Assembly (NCBI GenBank): GCA_002069785.1
Contig: MWCA01000023.1
Coordinates: forward strand, 1 to 62,515
Reading direction: 5' to 3'
DNA: 62,515 nucleotides
From: Lentisphaerae bacterium ADurb.Bin242
Lineage (GTDB): Bacteria; Verrucomicrobiota; Lentisphaeria; Victivallales; UBA1829
Of this stretch, positions 1 through 8,184 are shown one piece after another (positions within the stretch are counted from its first letter, which is position 1; every line of letters begins with the position of its first letter). The notes below the pieces were generated by a model. The model ran no database searches, was not told the DNA's origin, and worked only from the letters and a program-made list of their open reading frames with translations. A program made the translations under genes and the position numbers.

Positions 1-224
1 CCGTTGCTTTTCTCCATGACGACAGGCAATGCGCTGCCGCAAACCTTCTTCAAGGCCGTATTGAAATTCGAAACGGCTGTTTTCAACTGCGAAGGCGCAT
101 TTTGAGGAATGACGACCGAAGCTGTCGGCCGTCCGTCCGCAATCAGTTCAAAATCGTCCGCCCATGCAACCGGCAGCGAGCTTGACATGAGGCAGGCAAA
201 CGCGAAAAATAAAAGTTTTTTCAT
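1..224 (-). CDS. Secreted DUF4838 / alpha-glucuronidase-like protein, 5' part only
   Basis: The gene starts at 224 on the minus strand and runs off the left edge, so only the first 74 residues are visible. They begin with a signal peptide (MKKLLFFAFACLMSSSLP, then AWA before the mature ADDFEL). The mature part reads like the N-terminal alpha-glucuronidase-type domain that precedes DUF4838: an 'ADGRPTASVVIPQNAPSQL' stretch followed by a helix and 'CGSALPVV'. A ribosome-binding site (AAAGGAT) lies about 10 bases upstream. It follows the pseudopilin gene at 265-1068 by 40 bases and is probably the third gene of a LacI - pseudopilin - glycosidase operon. The family assignment comes from the N-terminus alone; the catalytic part is outside the window. 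Confidence 0.6.
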   Translation of the reverse strand, partial: MKKLLFFAFACLMSSSLPVAWADDFELIADGRPTASVVIPQNAPSQLKTAVSNFNTALKKVCGSALPVVMEKSN

Positions 225-264
225 CGCCCGACAATCCTTTCGGCGTTTTCTTGTTTTGATGACA

Positions 265-1068
265 TTATTGCGGACAAAGTCCGGCATAAAACGGAACGTT
301 CGCAAATTCACGGGTTCCCCACGATGCTTTTGTTTTGGAAAGTTCGCGCGGGGTCCATTGCCTGACGTTCCCGGCAGCCATTAAAATATTCGCACGTCTG
401 CTGTGCGCCGGCATGACGGCGGCGGTATCGCTTCCGGGCTCTCTCGGAAATTCCCTGGTTGCAACAGCGGTTGTGATTTGGAACCATTGTCTTTTGTATT
501 TATCCTGCCATGAATCGGAAATCCAGCCCAGTTCCGAAGGTTTTTTTACCAATTTCATAAAAATGGAATAATCGTCGCTGTATGGGTTTTTATAAAGGAA
601 TTGATCCTGTTTGTTTGTCCATGCGAAAATTCCGTAATATGCGCTGTATTGTCCGCTTGCGGCCGGCGACGTCTTTATAACCGGACAATCTAAAACTTTT
701 TTCCGAAAACCGATAAAGTCATTCCCTCCCGGCAGATATCCGGAATAACACAGATGTCTTCCCCAACTGTCGTAGGTTGAGTTGAAGCCTCGGGACGGGA
801 CGGAATATTCGGCGTTGTCGTTCACGTAGCTTATCAGCGGAATCGACAGCTGACGCTGGAGATTTACGCATTGAATCGCCCTCGCCTTGTCGCGCACCTG
901 GTTCAAAGCCGGTAGAAGCAGCCCGACCAGAAGCGTGATGATGGCGATTACGACGATGAGTTCGATCAGTGTAAATTTGTTTGTTTTGCGCAAAATGCAA
1001 CGGCATGGAAGATTGGATAAAGTCTTTTCTTCCAATCGCATCGTTTCAAAGCATCGATTGATTTTCAT
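265..1068 (-). CDS. Pseudopilin-like protein with prepilin N-terminal motif
   Basis: The protein has 267 residues from the ATG at 1068, which has an AAAGGG site nearby; an ATG at 1086 has none. A long basic leader of about 31 residues precedes FTLIELIVVIAII, the type IV pilin/type II secretion hydrophobic segment with Glu at mature position 5. The residue before the predicted cleavage site is Lys, not Gly. The remainder is a globular domain. Its C-terminus carries a degenerate form of the processing-associated motif, NILMAAGNV, where related proteins have an Asp followed by Gly or Leu and then His. It lies between the LacI gene (1186-2220) and the secreted DUF4838-like gene (1-224), so it is likely co-regulated with glycan use. 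Its role, whether surface display, secretion or substrate binding, is unknown. Confidence 0.8.
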   Translation of the reverse strand: MKINRCFETMRLEEKTLSNLPCRCILRKTNKFTLIELIVVIAIITLLVGLLLPALNQVRDKARAIQCVNLQRQLSIPLISYVNDNAEYSVPSRGFNSTYDSWGRHLCYSGYLPGGNDFIGFRKKVLDCPVIKTSPAASGQYSAYYGIFAWTNKQDQFLYKNPYSDDYSIFMKLVKKPSELGWISDSWQDKYKRQWFQITTAVATREFPREPGSDTAAVMPAHSRRANILMAAGNVRQWTPRELSKTKASWGTREFANVPFYAGLCPQ

Positions 1069-1185
1069 TTTGAACGCCCTTTCCATGTTAAAGGTAAAGT
1101 TTCCTGTTTTTCAGGTTCATTTTTTGAACGGTCTCTGAGAATCGGGGATTATTCACGAGTTCTTTTTCAATTTTTCAGGAAAACT

Positions 1186-2220
1186 TCAGGTTGAATTTCT
1201 TTCAATGAGTTTTGGTTTGACGAATATGTCTTCAGGAATTTCCGTATCCGGCACAAGGCTTTTCAACAGCAGATCGACGGTGTTTTCGGCGATCGATTCG
1301 TTATTCTGATCGATCGTGGTGATCGACGGATTTGTCCATACCGTGAATGGTTCGTTGTCGCATCCGATTATTCCGACGTCTTCCGGTATGCGGATATTAT
1401 GCTTCTGGAGGCTTGAAATCAGCATCAGCGCCATCAAATCGTTTGTTGCGATCAACCCGTCTATGGGTTCTTGTGAAAAACGCTCTGCGATGAATTTTTC
1501 GATTTGTCCGCGGTTCCATGCTTCGGCGCCGTCCGTAAATGGAATTGCGACGATGTTTTTCCCGTTTTCAGGAAAAACCGAAAGAAAACCGGCGATCCGC
1601 CGCTTCATGGTATATGCGGAATAATCTGTGACTAACAGAAAAACACAGCGGCGTCCGTTCGCTTTAAGGAGCGCAGCGGCGTTCGCAATTCCAGTTCCGA
1701 TATCCGGGAAAACATGCGGATGGCCCTTGAGCTTCGGCCCCGAAATAAAAACGATGTCGGAACATCCGTTGAAGAGTTCTGAAGCGTTTGCGCACGGCGA
1801 GTCAGGATAATCATGGGAAATGCAAATCACGCCGTCCATGCCGTGGGACTTCATGAAACGGTAGCTTTCATAAAGATTTTCCATATTGTCGTGCGCTTCG
1901 CAAATCTGAATCAGATAACCGCATTTCATCGCGCATCGTTCAATGCAGGAAATAAGATTGAATCTGACCGGCGGCGCCATTGAATCGATCAGGACGCCGA
2001 TCACTTTGCTTGCCTTTCCGTTCAGACGCTGCGCGATCGCGTTGGGCTGGAAGTGATATTTTTCTGCGATTGCGCGGATTTTCGAGGCGGTTTTTTCCCC
2101 GACTCGTATTTTCCCCTTGCATGCTCCGCCGAGAACGGCGCTGACGAGCGCTCTTGACACGCCGGCTTCGATTGCAATGTCCAGCATTCTGATTTCGCCC
2201 TTTTTTCCGTTTCCTGTCAT
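1186..2220 (-). CDS. LacI-family transcriptional regulator
   Basis: The protein has 344 residues starting at the ATG at 2220, which is preceded by GAAGGA at good spacing; an in-frame ATG at 2268 lacks a site. The N-terminus has a LacI helix-turn-helix (MLDIAIEAGVSRALVSAVLG) and the hinge NAIAQRLNGKAS. The rest is a periplasmic-binding-protein-like sensor domain with the usual late motif 'IPEDVGIIGCDNEPFTVW'. It should repress the pseudopilin and glycosidase genes downstream in the same operon, and itself, through the operator at 2250-2267. The ligand is unknown, presumably a sugar released by the operon's enzyme. Confidence 0.9.
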   Translation of the reverse strand: MTGNGKKGEIRMLDIAIEAGVSRALVSAVLGGACKGKIRVGEKTASKIRAIAEKYHFQPNAIAQRLNGKASKVIGVLIDSMAPPVRFNLISCIERCAMKCGYLIQICEAHDNMENLYESYRFMKSHGMDGVICISHDYPDSPCANASELFNGCSDIVFISGPKLKGHPHVFPDIGTGIANAAALLKANGRRCVFLLVTDYSAYTMKRRIAGFLSVFPENGKNIVAIPFTDGAEAWNRGQIEKFIAERFSQEPIDGLIATNDLMALMLISSLQKHNIRIPEDVGIIGCDNEPFTVWTNPSITTIDQNNESIAENTVDLLLKSLVPDTEIPEDIFVKPKLIERNST

Positions 2221-2249
2221 ACGGTTCCTTCGTTCTGTGAAATCCAGTT

Positions 2250-2297
2250 TGATAACTCGGATTATCATTATTATAATTCATTATATTTATTTGTCAA
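2250..2297 (-). promoter_or_regulatory. Promoter and LacI-type operator of the minus-strand operon
   Basis: Read on the minus strand, TTGACA (2292-2297) and TATAAT (2270-2275) are separated by 16 bases. Directly downstream, overlapping the expected transcription start, is the 18-base imperfect palindrome TGATAACTCGGATTATCA (2250-2267) with perfect TGATAA/TTATCA arms. This position suits steric repression by the LacI protein encoded just below. Confidence 0.7.
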
Positions 2298-2333
2298 GAC
2301 TATGAATTTTAAAAAGAAAGATTTTTTTAAATT

Positions 2334-2435
2334 TCAAAATTCGATGACTTTCGCGACCTTCCCGGGAAGCATCTCCGCTCCGTCCTTTTTCACACGGACG
2401 CCGTTGGCGGTCGCATCGCCGTTCTGTTTTTTCAT
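2334..2435 (-). pseudogene. Remnant of an M24 (Xaa-Pro-type) peptidase C-terminus
   Basis: A 33-codon frame ends with NGVRVKKDGAEMLPGKVAKV followed by IEF and a stop. This matches the C-terminus of the peptidase homologue at 10065-11222 (NGVRVKKGGAEMLSKKFAKV, then IEL). Over about 66 bases the DNA is roughly five-sixths identical to 10072-10137. Nothing upstream resembles the rest of the peptidase. It is therefore the tail of a lost paralogue or of a partial duplication, now stranded between two divergent LacI genes. Confidence 0.75.
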
Positions 2436-2463
2436 TTTTTTTCATAATTTTTTCAAAAATGAT

Positions 2464-2510
2464 TTGACAATGCTTTTTGGGCCGTCTATATTTTGGTTAA
2501 TCGAGTAATT
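2464..2510 (+). promoter_or_regulatory. Promoter and possible operator of the plus-strand LacI operon
   Basis: TTGACA (2464-2469) and TATATT (2487-2492) are separated by 17 bases. The stretch after the -10 element contains TTAATCGAGTAA, an imperfect palindrome with the central CG typical of LacI-family operators. The promoter is strong by consensus; the operator call is weaker. Confidence 0.6.
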
Positions 2511-2523
2511 ATGGAGAATGACA

Positions 2524-3504
2524 ATGCCCGTCACGATGAAGGATATTGCGGGAATGGCCGGGGTTTCCCGTCCGGTGGTCTGCGCCGTTCTGGGCGGACG
2601 TTCCACCTGCCATGTGTCCGAGGTCAAACGGAAACGCATTCTGGAACTGGTCGAGGAGCTTGGGTATCAGCCCAACGCTCAAGCGCGCGGCCTCCGCCTG
2701 GGGAAGACCTGCACCGTCGGGATTCTGCTGGCCAGTTTCCGCGACCGGATCATCGGGGACATCATGATCGAGCTTTACCGTGCGCTGCTGGCAAAAGGCT
2801 ATACGAGCATCATCTCCATCTGGGAGAAAAAAGAGGAAATCGAACAGGCCTACCGCAACGTGGTCCGGAACAATGTGGACGGCATCATCACCTGCGACTA
2901 TCACCCGGAATGGTTCAGCGAACCGGTCCCGACGGTCATCTACGGACACCCGGAGCCGGGGATCGATTCTCTTTCCATCGACTACGAACCGGCTTTCAAC
3001 GAAGCGGTCGATTATCTTCATTCGCTCGGGCATTCCCGGATCGGCTATATCGGTTCCCGGAACAAGAGGTATGAGGCTTACGCGCATGCGATGAAACGCT
3101 ATGGGCGTCCGGACCGGAATTACATCTGCGAGGGGGTGGGGTTCCCGGAAAACGGAATCCGCGGAATGCAATATTTCCTTACCATGAAAGAGCCTCCGAC
3201 GGCATTGCTCTGTCACAACGATTCCGTGGCCCTTTCGGCCATGGCGGAGGCTCAGCGCCACGGTCTGGCAATCGGTTCGGACATCTCCATCATCGGCGCG
3301 GACAATACGCTGGAGTCTGCCTTCAGCTGTCCGTCGCTGACGACCATCGATACGTTCATCACCGGAAAAGCGGGAATGATGGTCGACATGCTGGTGGAGC
3401 GCATAGAGTATCCGGAGAAGAAAACGGTTTCGGTCGTCTTGAAATCCAGACTGGTCGTAAGGGAATCCTGCGGCCCCGTCCGGAAAGAGGAACGGAAAAA
3501 TTGA
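2524..3504 (+). CDS. LacI-family transcriptional regulator
   Basis: The protein has 326 residues if started at 2524, where GGAG (2513-2516) sits seven bases upstream. An ATG two codons earlier is also possible. The LacI helix-turn-helix is MKDIAGMAGVSRPVVCAVLG, with hinge NAQARGLRLGK. A type I periplasmic-binding-like domain follows. It opens an operon with an amidohydrolase, a pseudopilin, a DUF4838 protein and a beta-propeller protein, and is divergent from the LacI operon at 1-2220. Autoregulation is likely from the promoter layout. Confidence 0.9.
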   Translation: MPVTMKDIAGMAGVSRPVVCAVLGGRSTCHVSEVKRKRILELVEELGYQPNAQARGLRLGKTCTVGILLASFRDRIIGDIMIELYRALLAKGYTSIISIWEKKEEIEQAYRNVVRNNVDGIITCDYHPEWFSEPVPTVIYGHPEPGIDSLSIDYEPAFNEAVDYLHSLGHSRIGYIGSRNKRYEAYAHAMKRYGRPDRNYICEGVGFPENGIRGMQYFLTMKEPPTALLCHNDSVALSAMAEAQRHGLAIGSDISIIGADNTLESAFSCPSLTTIDTFITGKAGMMVDMLVERIEYPEKKTVSVVLKSRLVVRESCGPVRKEERKN

Positions 3505-3521
3505 AAGGAGGACCGGTCTTT

Positions 3522-4442
3522 ATGAATCCGGTTTATGACTGTCATATTCACATGATGCCCGGACGATGTGACGCCCCGGAAACTTTTCTTGCGAAAATCA
3601 CCGCGGCGGGCATGACCGGCGGTTCGATTTTCAGTCTGCCTCCAAAAAACACGTTATTCTACAAAACGGGTACGACCATGCCGGAACATCGGGAGCGGAT
3701 CGCCAATGTTCTCGATTTCTGCAGGAAACTCCCGGACACGTTTCATCCGTTTTTCTGGCTCAACCCGACGGAACCGGACGCTTTGGAACAGATCCGGTAT
3801 GCGAAGGAGCACGGCATCCTGGGATTCAAAGTCCTCTGTTCGACCTATGCTCCCTTGGAAGGTCTGGCGGCCTATCGGGAATGCGCCCGGCTCGGATTGC
3901 CGGTCCATTTTCATTCCGGAATTCTTTACGACGGCGAAGTATCGGGAGGATTTAACCGTCCGCTTGACTTCGAATGCCTTCTGGAAGTTTCCGGACTTCG
4001 TTTCGCGCTGGCTCACATCTCCTGGCCGTGGACGGATGAATGTCTGGCGCTGTTCGGCAAATTCCGCTCTGCCGCAGGCATGCGGTCCGGTCCGGCGCCG
4101 GAGATGTATATCGACACTTGTCCCGGTGCGCCGGAGTTCGCCCGCGTCGATGCTTTCCGGAAAATTGGACTGCTTCCGTATGATGCGGGAAGCCGTCTGC
4201 TCTTCGGAATCGATTCCTCGGTGAACGATTATTCCACCGACGGGGCCAGGCGGATTCATGAGTTTGACAGGAACGCATTTAACAAGTTCCATGCGATGTA
4301 TTCCGATCCGGTGAGGGTTCATGAGGAAGTCCCGTTTACCCGGCACGGTCTGGATGCGCTCGATTTCAACAGCATCTTCGAAAATGCCGTATCGGTCAAC
4401 TATCTGCGCTTTATCGGAAAGAAGGATGGACGGAAACAATGA
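3522..4442 (+). CDS. Amidohydrolase-2 family TIM-barrel hydrolase
   Basis: The protein has 306 residues from the ATG at 3522, with AAAGGAGG ten bases upstream; a TTG at 3501 is less likely. Metal-site features of the amidohydrolase superfamily are visible: the HxH motif in DCHIHMM near the N-terminus, a Lys in GFKVLC, the His residues in VHFHSG and LAHISWPW, and a late Asp in LLFGIDSS. There is no signal peptide, so it acts in the cytoplasm. Its place after the LacI gene suggests it hydrolyses or decarboxylates a sugar-acid-derived compound, but the substrate cannot be read from the sequence. Confidence 0.75.
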   Translation: MNPVYDCHIHMMPGRCDAPETFLAKITAAGMTGGSIFSLPPKNTLFYKTGTTMPEHRERIANVLDFCRKLPDTFHPFFWLNPTEPDALEQIRYAKEHGILGFKVLCSTYAPLEGLAAYRECARLGLPVHFHSGILYDGEVSGGFNRPLDFECLLEVSGLRFALAHISWPWTDECLALFGKFRSAAGMRSGPAPEMYIDTCPGAPEFARVDAFRKIGLLPYDAGSRLLFGIDSSVNDYSTDGARRIHEFDRNAFNKFHAMYSDPVRVHEEVPFTRHGLDALDFNSIFENAVSVNYLRFIGKKDGRKQ

Positions 4443-4492
4443 AAAGTATGGAAATCGCGGTCTATGATAAAACCAAGAGGAGGTATCGTATT

Positions 4493-5236
4493 ATGAAAAA
4501 GACATCAGGGTTTTCCCGGTTTACACTTGTAGAGCTTCTGGTTGTAATTTCGATCATCGCAATTCTTGCGGCTTTGCTGCTGCCCGCGCTGAACAACGCA
4601 AAGGAGAAGGCGCAGCAGGTCAAATGTCTGGGGCGTGTAAGGCAGGTGGGGATGCTTTGCGCCGATTACCGCGACAGTTACCAGTCCATGCCATTGCGGT
4701 CGCACATCGGTTCTCCGACCGGAAACTTGTACTGGTACGGTTATCTGACGGATCATCTCGGGCATGGGGCAAGCAAGAATTACGGCGCCATTGCAAAGAA
4801 CAGAGACTCCATTTTCAAGTGTCCGACCCAATATGCCATAGATTACGGCAGCTATCATATCAGTTTTGCGATCAACAACGGCCTTTGCCCCACAATCAGC
4901 AATTCGACCGGCAGCGCCGTCAAGGAGGATACCAATATTTTTGCCTTGAAGCAACCCGCCAGAACCCCGCTTTTTGCCGATGGCGGAATATGGGCGACCA
5001 AAAGCAGGCTCGAGACGGACGGGGCCTATCTGCTGTATTCCAAATCCCTGGGAACCTCTTGTTTCAATACAAGCAGTACGAATTGCCGCATTTATCCAAG
5101 GCACCATAACAGTGCGAATTTCATCTATGCGGACCTTCATGCCGGAGCGTCCAAACTTCCCGTCTGGGGACTGATCCCGGAAGATGTCCTGCTGCGGGTA
5201 AAGAACTCCGACGGTCAATACATCATGTGGAACTGA
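4493..5236 (+). CDS. Pseudopilin-like protein with prepilin N-terminal motif
   Basis: The protein has 247 residues from the ATG at 4493, eight bases after GAGGAGGT; an upstream in-frame start lacks such a site. A short basic leader MKKTSGFSR is followed by [20 protein letters not shown], with Glu at +5 and Arg, not Gly, at -1. The C-terminal region holds HHNSANFIYADLHAG, close to the processing-associated H-X9-DG type motif. It lies 50 bases after the amidohydrolase and 57 before the DUF4838 gene in a LacI-led operon. Function is unknown beyond probable inner-membrane insertion and assembly or display with secretion machinery. Confidence 0.85.
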   Translation: MKKTSGFSRFTLVELLVVISIIAILAALLLPALNNAKEKAQQVKCLGRVRQVGMLCADYRDSYQSMPLRSHIGSPTGNLYWYGYLTDHLGHGASKNYGAIAKNRDSIFKCPTQYAIDYGSYHISFAINNGLCPTISNSTGSAVKEDTNIFALKQPARTPLFADGGIWATKSRLETDGAYLLYSKSLGTSCFNTSSTNCRIYPRHHNSANFIYADLHAGASKLPVWGLIPEDVLLRVKNSDGQYIMWN

Positions 5237-5293
5237 TCTCCCGGAATAAAGTCAGTTGAGCTTGTCGGAATTCAGATAGAAAGGAAAAAACAG

Positions 5294-8179
5294 ATGAACA
5301 GGAAAATGATCGCGGGCTTCTTCTTCGGCGCGGCGGTGCTTACCGCGTCTGCACTGGACCTTGTAAAGGATGGAATTGCACAGATCTCAGTGGAATCCGG
5401 TGCGACGCCATCGGAACAAAAAGCGGTGGATGAATTCAAACGCATTATGAAAACCGTGACCGGAGCGGAGGTCGGAAGCGGAAAGGCCGCAAACAGACTG
5501 GTTATTGGGACTCCGGAAACGAATCCGGAGGTCGCGAAGGAGACCGCGTTCCTCGGACTGGACAAAAAACAGCAGACGGATGTTTTCACGCTCAAGACAA
5601 AAGGCAATGTGATCTATGCCGCCGGAAACAACCCGCGTTCGGCGATGTTTGCCGTATTCGAGCTTCTGGAGCAGATCGGATGCCGCTGGTTCTGGCCCGG
5701 CGCGGACGGGGAATATCTTCCCGCGCCGACCAGGAATTTGTCCGTGGGCGAACTCAATATCCATAGCGCGGCGGCGTTCGTGCAACGCCAGCTCAGCAGC
5801 CATCCGAACAAGGACAAATCGCTGTTTTTCGCCCACAACAAAATGAATCCGATAGGAGACCCTCACGAATACGGTTTTTCAACCGGCTGGGGCGGACACT
5901 CCTTCAACTGGTTTTTCCCGGAGGACTGCAAAACGATCGGGGAATATTTCAAAAAATATCCCGGACAGTTCGCCTTGAACAACGGAATCCGCGTCATCAA
6001 CCAGCATTGCTACACGAACCCGGACACCATTAAAACATTCCTGAAATGGATCGACAATTTCTGGAAGAAGAATCCGGACATCGAATACCTGGCGCTCACC
6101 GCACGCGATACTCCGGTTTACTGCAAGTGTCCGGAATGCTCGAAATACGACTCCTCCACGCTCTATTTCCGGTTCGTCAAGACACTGATCGAGGAGACGG
6201 CGAAAATTCATCCCGGCAAAAAATACAGCACTTATGCCTACTCGTTCTATTTGAATGCGCCGAAGGTCAAACTGCCGACCGATCAGCTTGTTATGGCTTA
6301 CTGCATGTATAACCGCTGCTTCAAGCATCGGTTCTCGGACAAGGACTGTCCGGTGAACCCGCGCGCCCTGAAGGCGGTCGAAGAGTGGCGTAAGTCCGGC
6401 GTCAACCCGGGAATCTATGGTTATCACTTCGATATTTTCGCCGGAGAACCCGTCCTGACGCCGATTACGCCGATCGTCGCGGAAGAACTCCGCTGGGCGA
6501 AGAAAACCGGGATCACCCACTGGAAAACGGAATACCATGCGAAATTCGACCCGAAAAAGCCGCTGTGGGACAGCCGCCCGTTTGTCAACCGCTTTCCCGC
6601 GTATGCGATCGCGAAACTGCTCTGGAATCCGAACCTGGATGAAAAGGCGCTTCTTGCCGAATTCTGCAAATATTCGTTCGGAAACGGGGCAAAGGAGATG
6701 GAGGAGTATTACACGCTGATGCAGGAGGCGTGGCAGAAAGAGGGGCACGTATCCTACTATTTCAGCAATCCCGCGTCCCAGGCGGACAATGTTATTTCCA
6801 GGGAACTGATCGCAAAGGTCGATCCCCTGTTCGAGAGTGCGTTGAAAAAGACGGCGGACGATCCGCGCGCACAACGTATGGCGGCCGCCGATTTCGAGGC
6901 GTGGAAGCGGTGGCGCGACCTGAAGCTTTCCCGCGACAACTGGCAGGAAATCGCCAGGGGCGGCATGTCGGACCGTCTGGACTACCTGAAAAGCGCAAAA
7001 CCCGGCGATTTCCTCTATTCCGCCGACCCGGCGAAGAAGCTGAAAGGCTTCATGGAAACCTGTACGGCGGAAAAGGATGCGGATGGAACACCCTATATCG
7101 CATACCGTCCGCAGAAGAATCCGAAAGGGCAGCTTGCGCATGACGGTTTTCTTTACGGCAACCATCCGCGCATTTTCGGGCATCCCTGCAACTGGATCAA
7201 CTACGAATTTTCATTCAAGTTCCGTTTCCCCGCAGGCGAGACGAAAAGCGGCATCCGGGCGAAGGTCCGCGCCGGCGGAGAACGTTTCGGAGAGGATTTT
7301 TACGCGGTTGACGTTCAGATCGGCAAGCGCTGGATCACCGGCAGCTACCGCCTGAAAAAAGAAAATAAGGAGATCGTGATTGCAAAGAAGAGACTGGAGG
7401 AAGAACTTCCGGAAGGCTGGCGCCGGGCGGACATCCGGGTGGTGGACAACTGGATGATCGTGAAGATCGACGGAAAACTCATATTCGAAGGGAAGGCTCC
7501 GCTTGGAAGGGGCATCATCAACCTCTGCAGTCATCAGCCCGCCGATTTCGCGGACATCACGGTCCGCGAGATTCCCTCGCCCTCCCTTGCGGAAGGCTGG
7601 CATATCAAGGTCCCGCTTGTGAGGACGGCTCCTTCCATGGACGGCAAAGGCTCCGATCCCGTCTGGAAACAGGGATATCAGGTCGGCGGATTCAAAAATA
7701 GGGGAACGGGCGAGGTCAAGAAGACAACGGCTTCAATCCTTCGCACGGACAAGGCGCTTTATCTCAAAATCGATTGCTATGATGACATGTCCAAGGTCCA
7801 GACGAATCAAATGAAGCGCGACGACGATCAATGGAGGGACGACTGCATCGAGCTGTCCGTCGATCCGAACAACACCCGCACGGATTATTTCTACCTTGTG
7901 ACGAATTCCGCTGGCATCCAATACGACGCCCTGGCCTCCGTCGGCATGAACATCAACAAGGCATGGAACGGACAATGGAAAACGGCGGCGTCGAAGTCGG
8001 CGGATAAATGGACCGTCGAATTTGAACTGCCCTTTGAGACATTCGGGACTCCGAAACCGGGTGTCAACTGGCTGATCGGCATCAACCGCAGCGGGCGCGG
8101 AATCATCCGCCAGAGCTGGACCGACGGTTCCTATCACAGCCCCAACAGTTTCCGTACGGCCAGCCTGACGGAGGAATAA
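5294..8179 (+). CDS. Secreted DUF4838 protein with C-terminal CBM9-like domain
   Basis: The protein has 961 residues with a signal peptide (MNRKMIAGFFFGAAVLTASA). Residues of about 25-130 form the alpha-glucuronidase-type N-terminal domain. A large central TIM-barrel-like DUF4838 region follows, with the Cys cluster CKCPECSKY near residue 280 and aromatic-rich barrel strands. A jelly-roll-like stretch covers about 620-770. The last ~190 residues (from 'WHIKVPLVRTAPSMDGKGSD') resemble a CBM9-type carbohydrate-binding domain. AAGGAA precedes the ATG. It is the main extracellular enzyme candidate of this operon and probably acts on a uronic-acid-containing or other complex glycan; the linkage is unknown. 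Confidence 0.8.
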   Translation: MNRKMIAGFFFGAAVLTASALDLVKDGIAQISVESGATPSEQKAVDEFKRIMKTVTGAEVGSGKAANRLVIGTPETNPEVAKETAFLGLDKKQQTDVFTLKTKGNVIYAAGNNPRSAMFAVFELLEQIGCRWFWPGADGEYLPAPTRNLSVGELNIHSAAAFVQRQLSSHPNKDKSLFFAHNKMNPIGDPHEYGFSTGWGGHSFNWFFPEDCKTIGEYFKKYPGQFALNNGIRVINQHCYTNPDTIKTFLKWIDNFWKKNPDIEYLALTARDTPVYCKCPECSKYDSSTLYFRFVKTLIEETAKIHPGKKYSTYAYSFYLNAPKVKLPTDQLVMAYCMYNRCFKHRFSDKDCPVNPRALKAVEEWRKSGVNPGIYGYHFDIFAGEPVLTPITPIVAEELRWAKKTGITHWKTEYHAKFDPKKPLWDSRPFVNRFPAYAIAKLLWNPNLDEKALLAEFCKYSFGNGAKEMEEYYTLMQEAWQKEGHVSYYFSNPASQADNVISRELIAKVDPLFESALKKTADDPRAQRMAAADFEAWKRWRDLKLSRDNWQEIARGGMSDRLDYLKSAKPGDFLYSADPAKKLKGFMETCTAEKDADGTPYIAYRPQKNPKGQLAHDGFLYGNHPRIFGHPCNWINYEFSFKFRFPAGETKSGIRAKVRAGGERFGEDFYAVDVQIGKRWITGSYRLKKENKEIVIAKKRLEEELPEGWRRADIRVVDNWMIVKIDGKLIFEGKAPLGRGIINLCSHQPADFADITVREIPSPSLAEGWHIKVPLVRTAPSMDGKGSDPVWKQGYQVGGFKNRGTGEVKKTTASILRTDKALYLKIDCYDDMSKVQTNQMKRDDDQWRDDCIELSVDPNNTRTDYFYLVTNSAGIQYDALASVGMNINKAWNGQWKTAASKSADKWTVEFELPFETFGTPKPGVNWLIGINRSGRGIIRQSWTDGSYHSPNSFRTASLTEE

Positions 8180-8184
8180 GTCCG

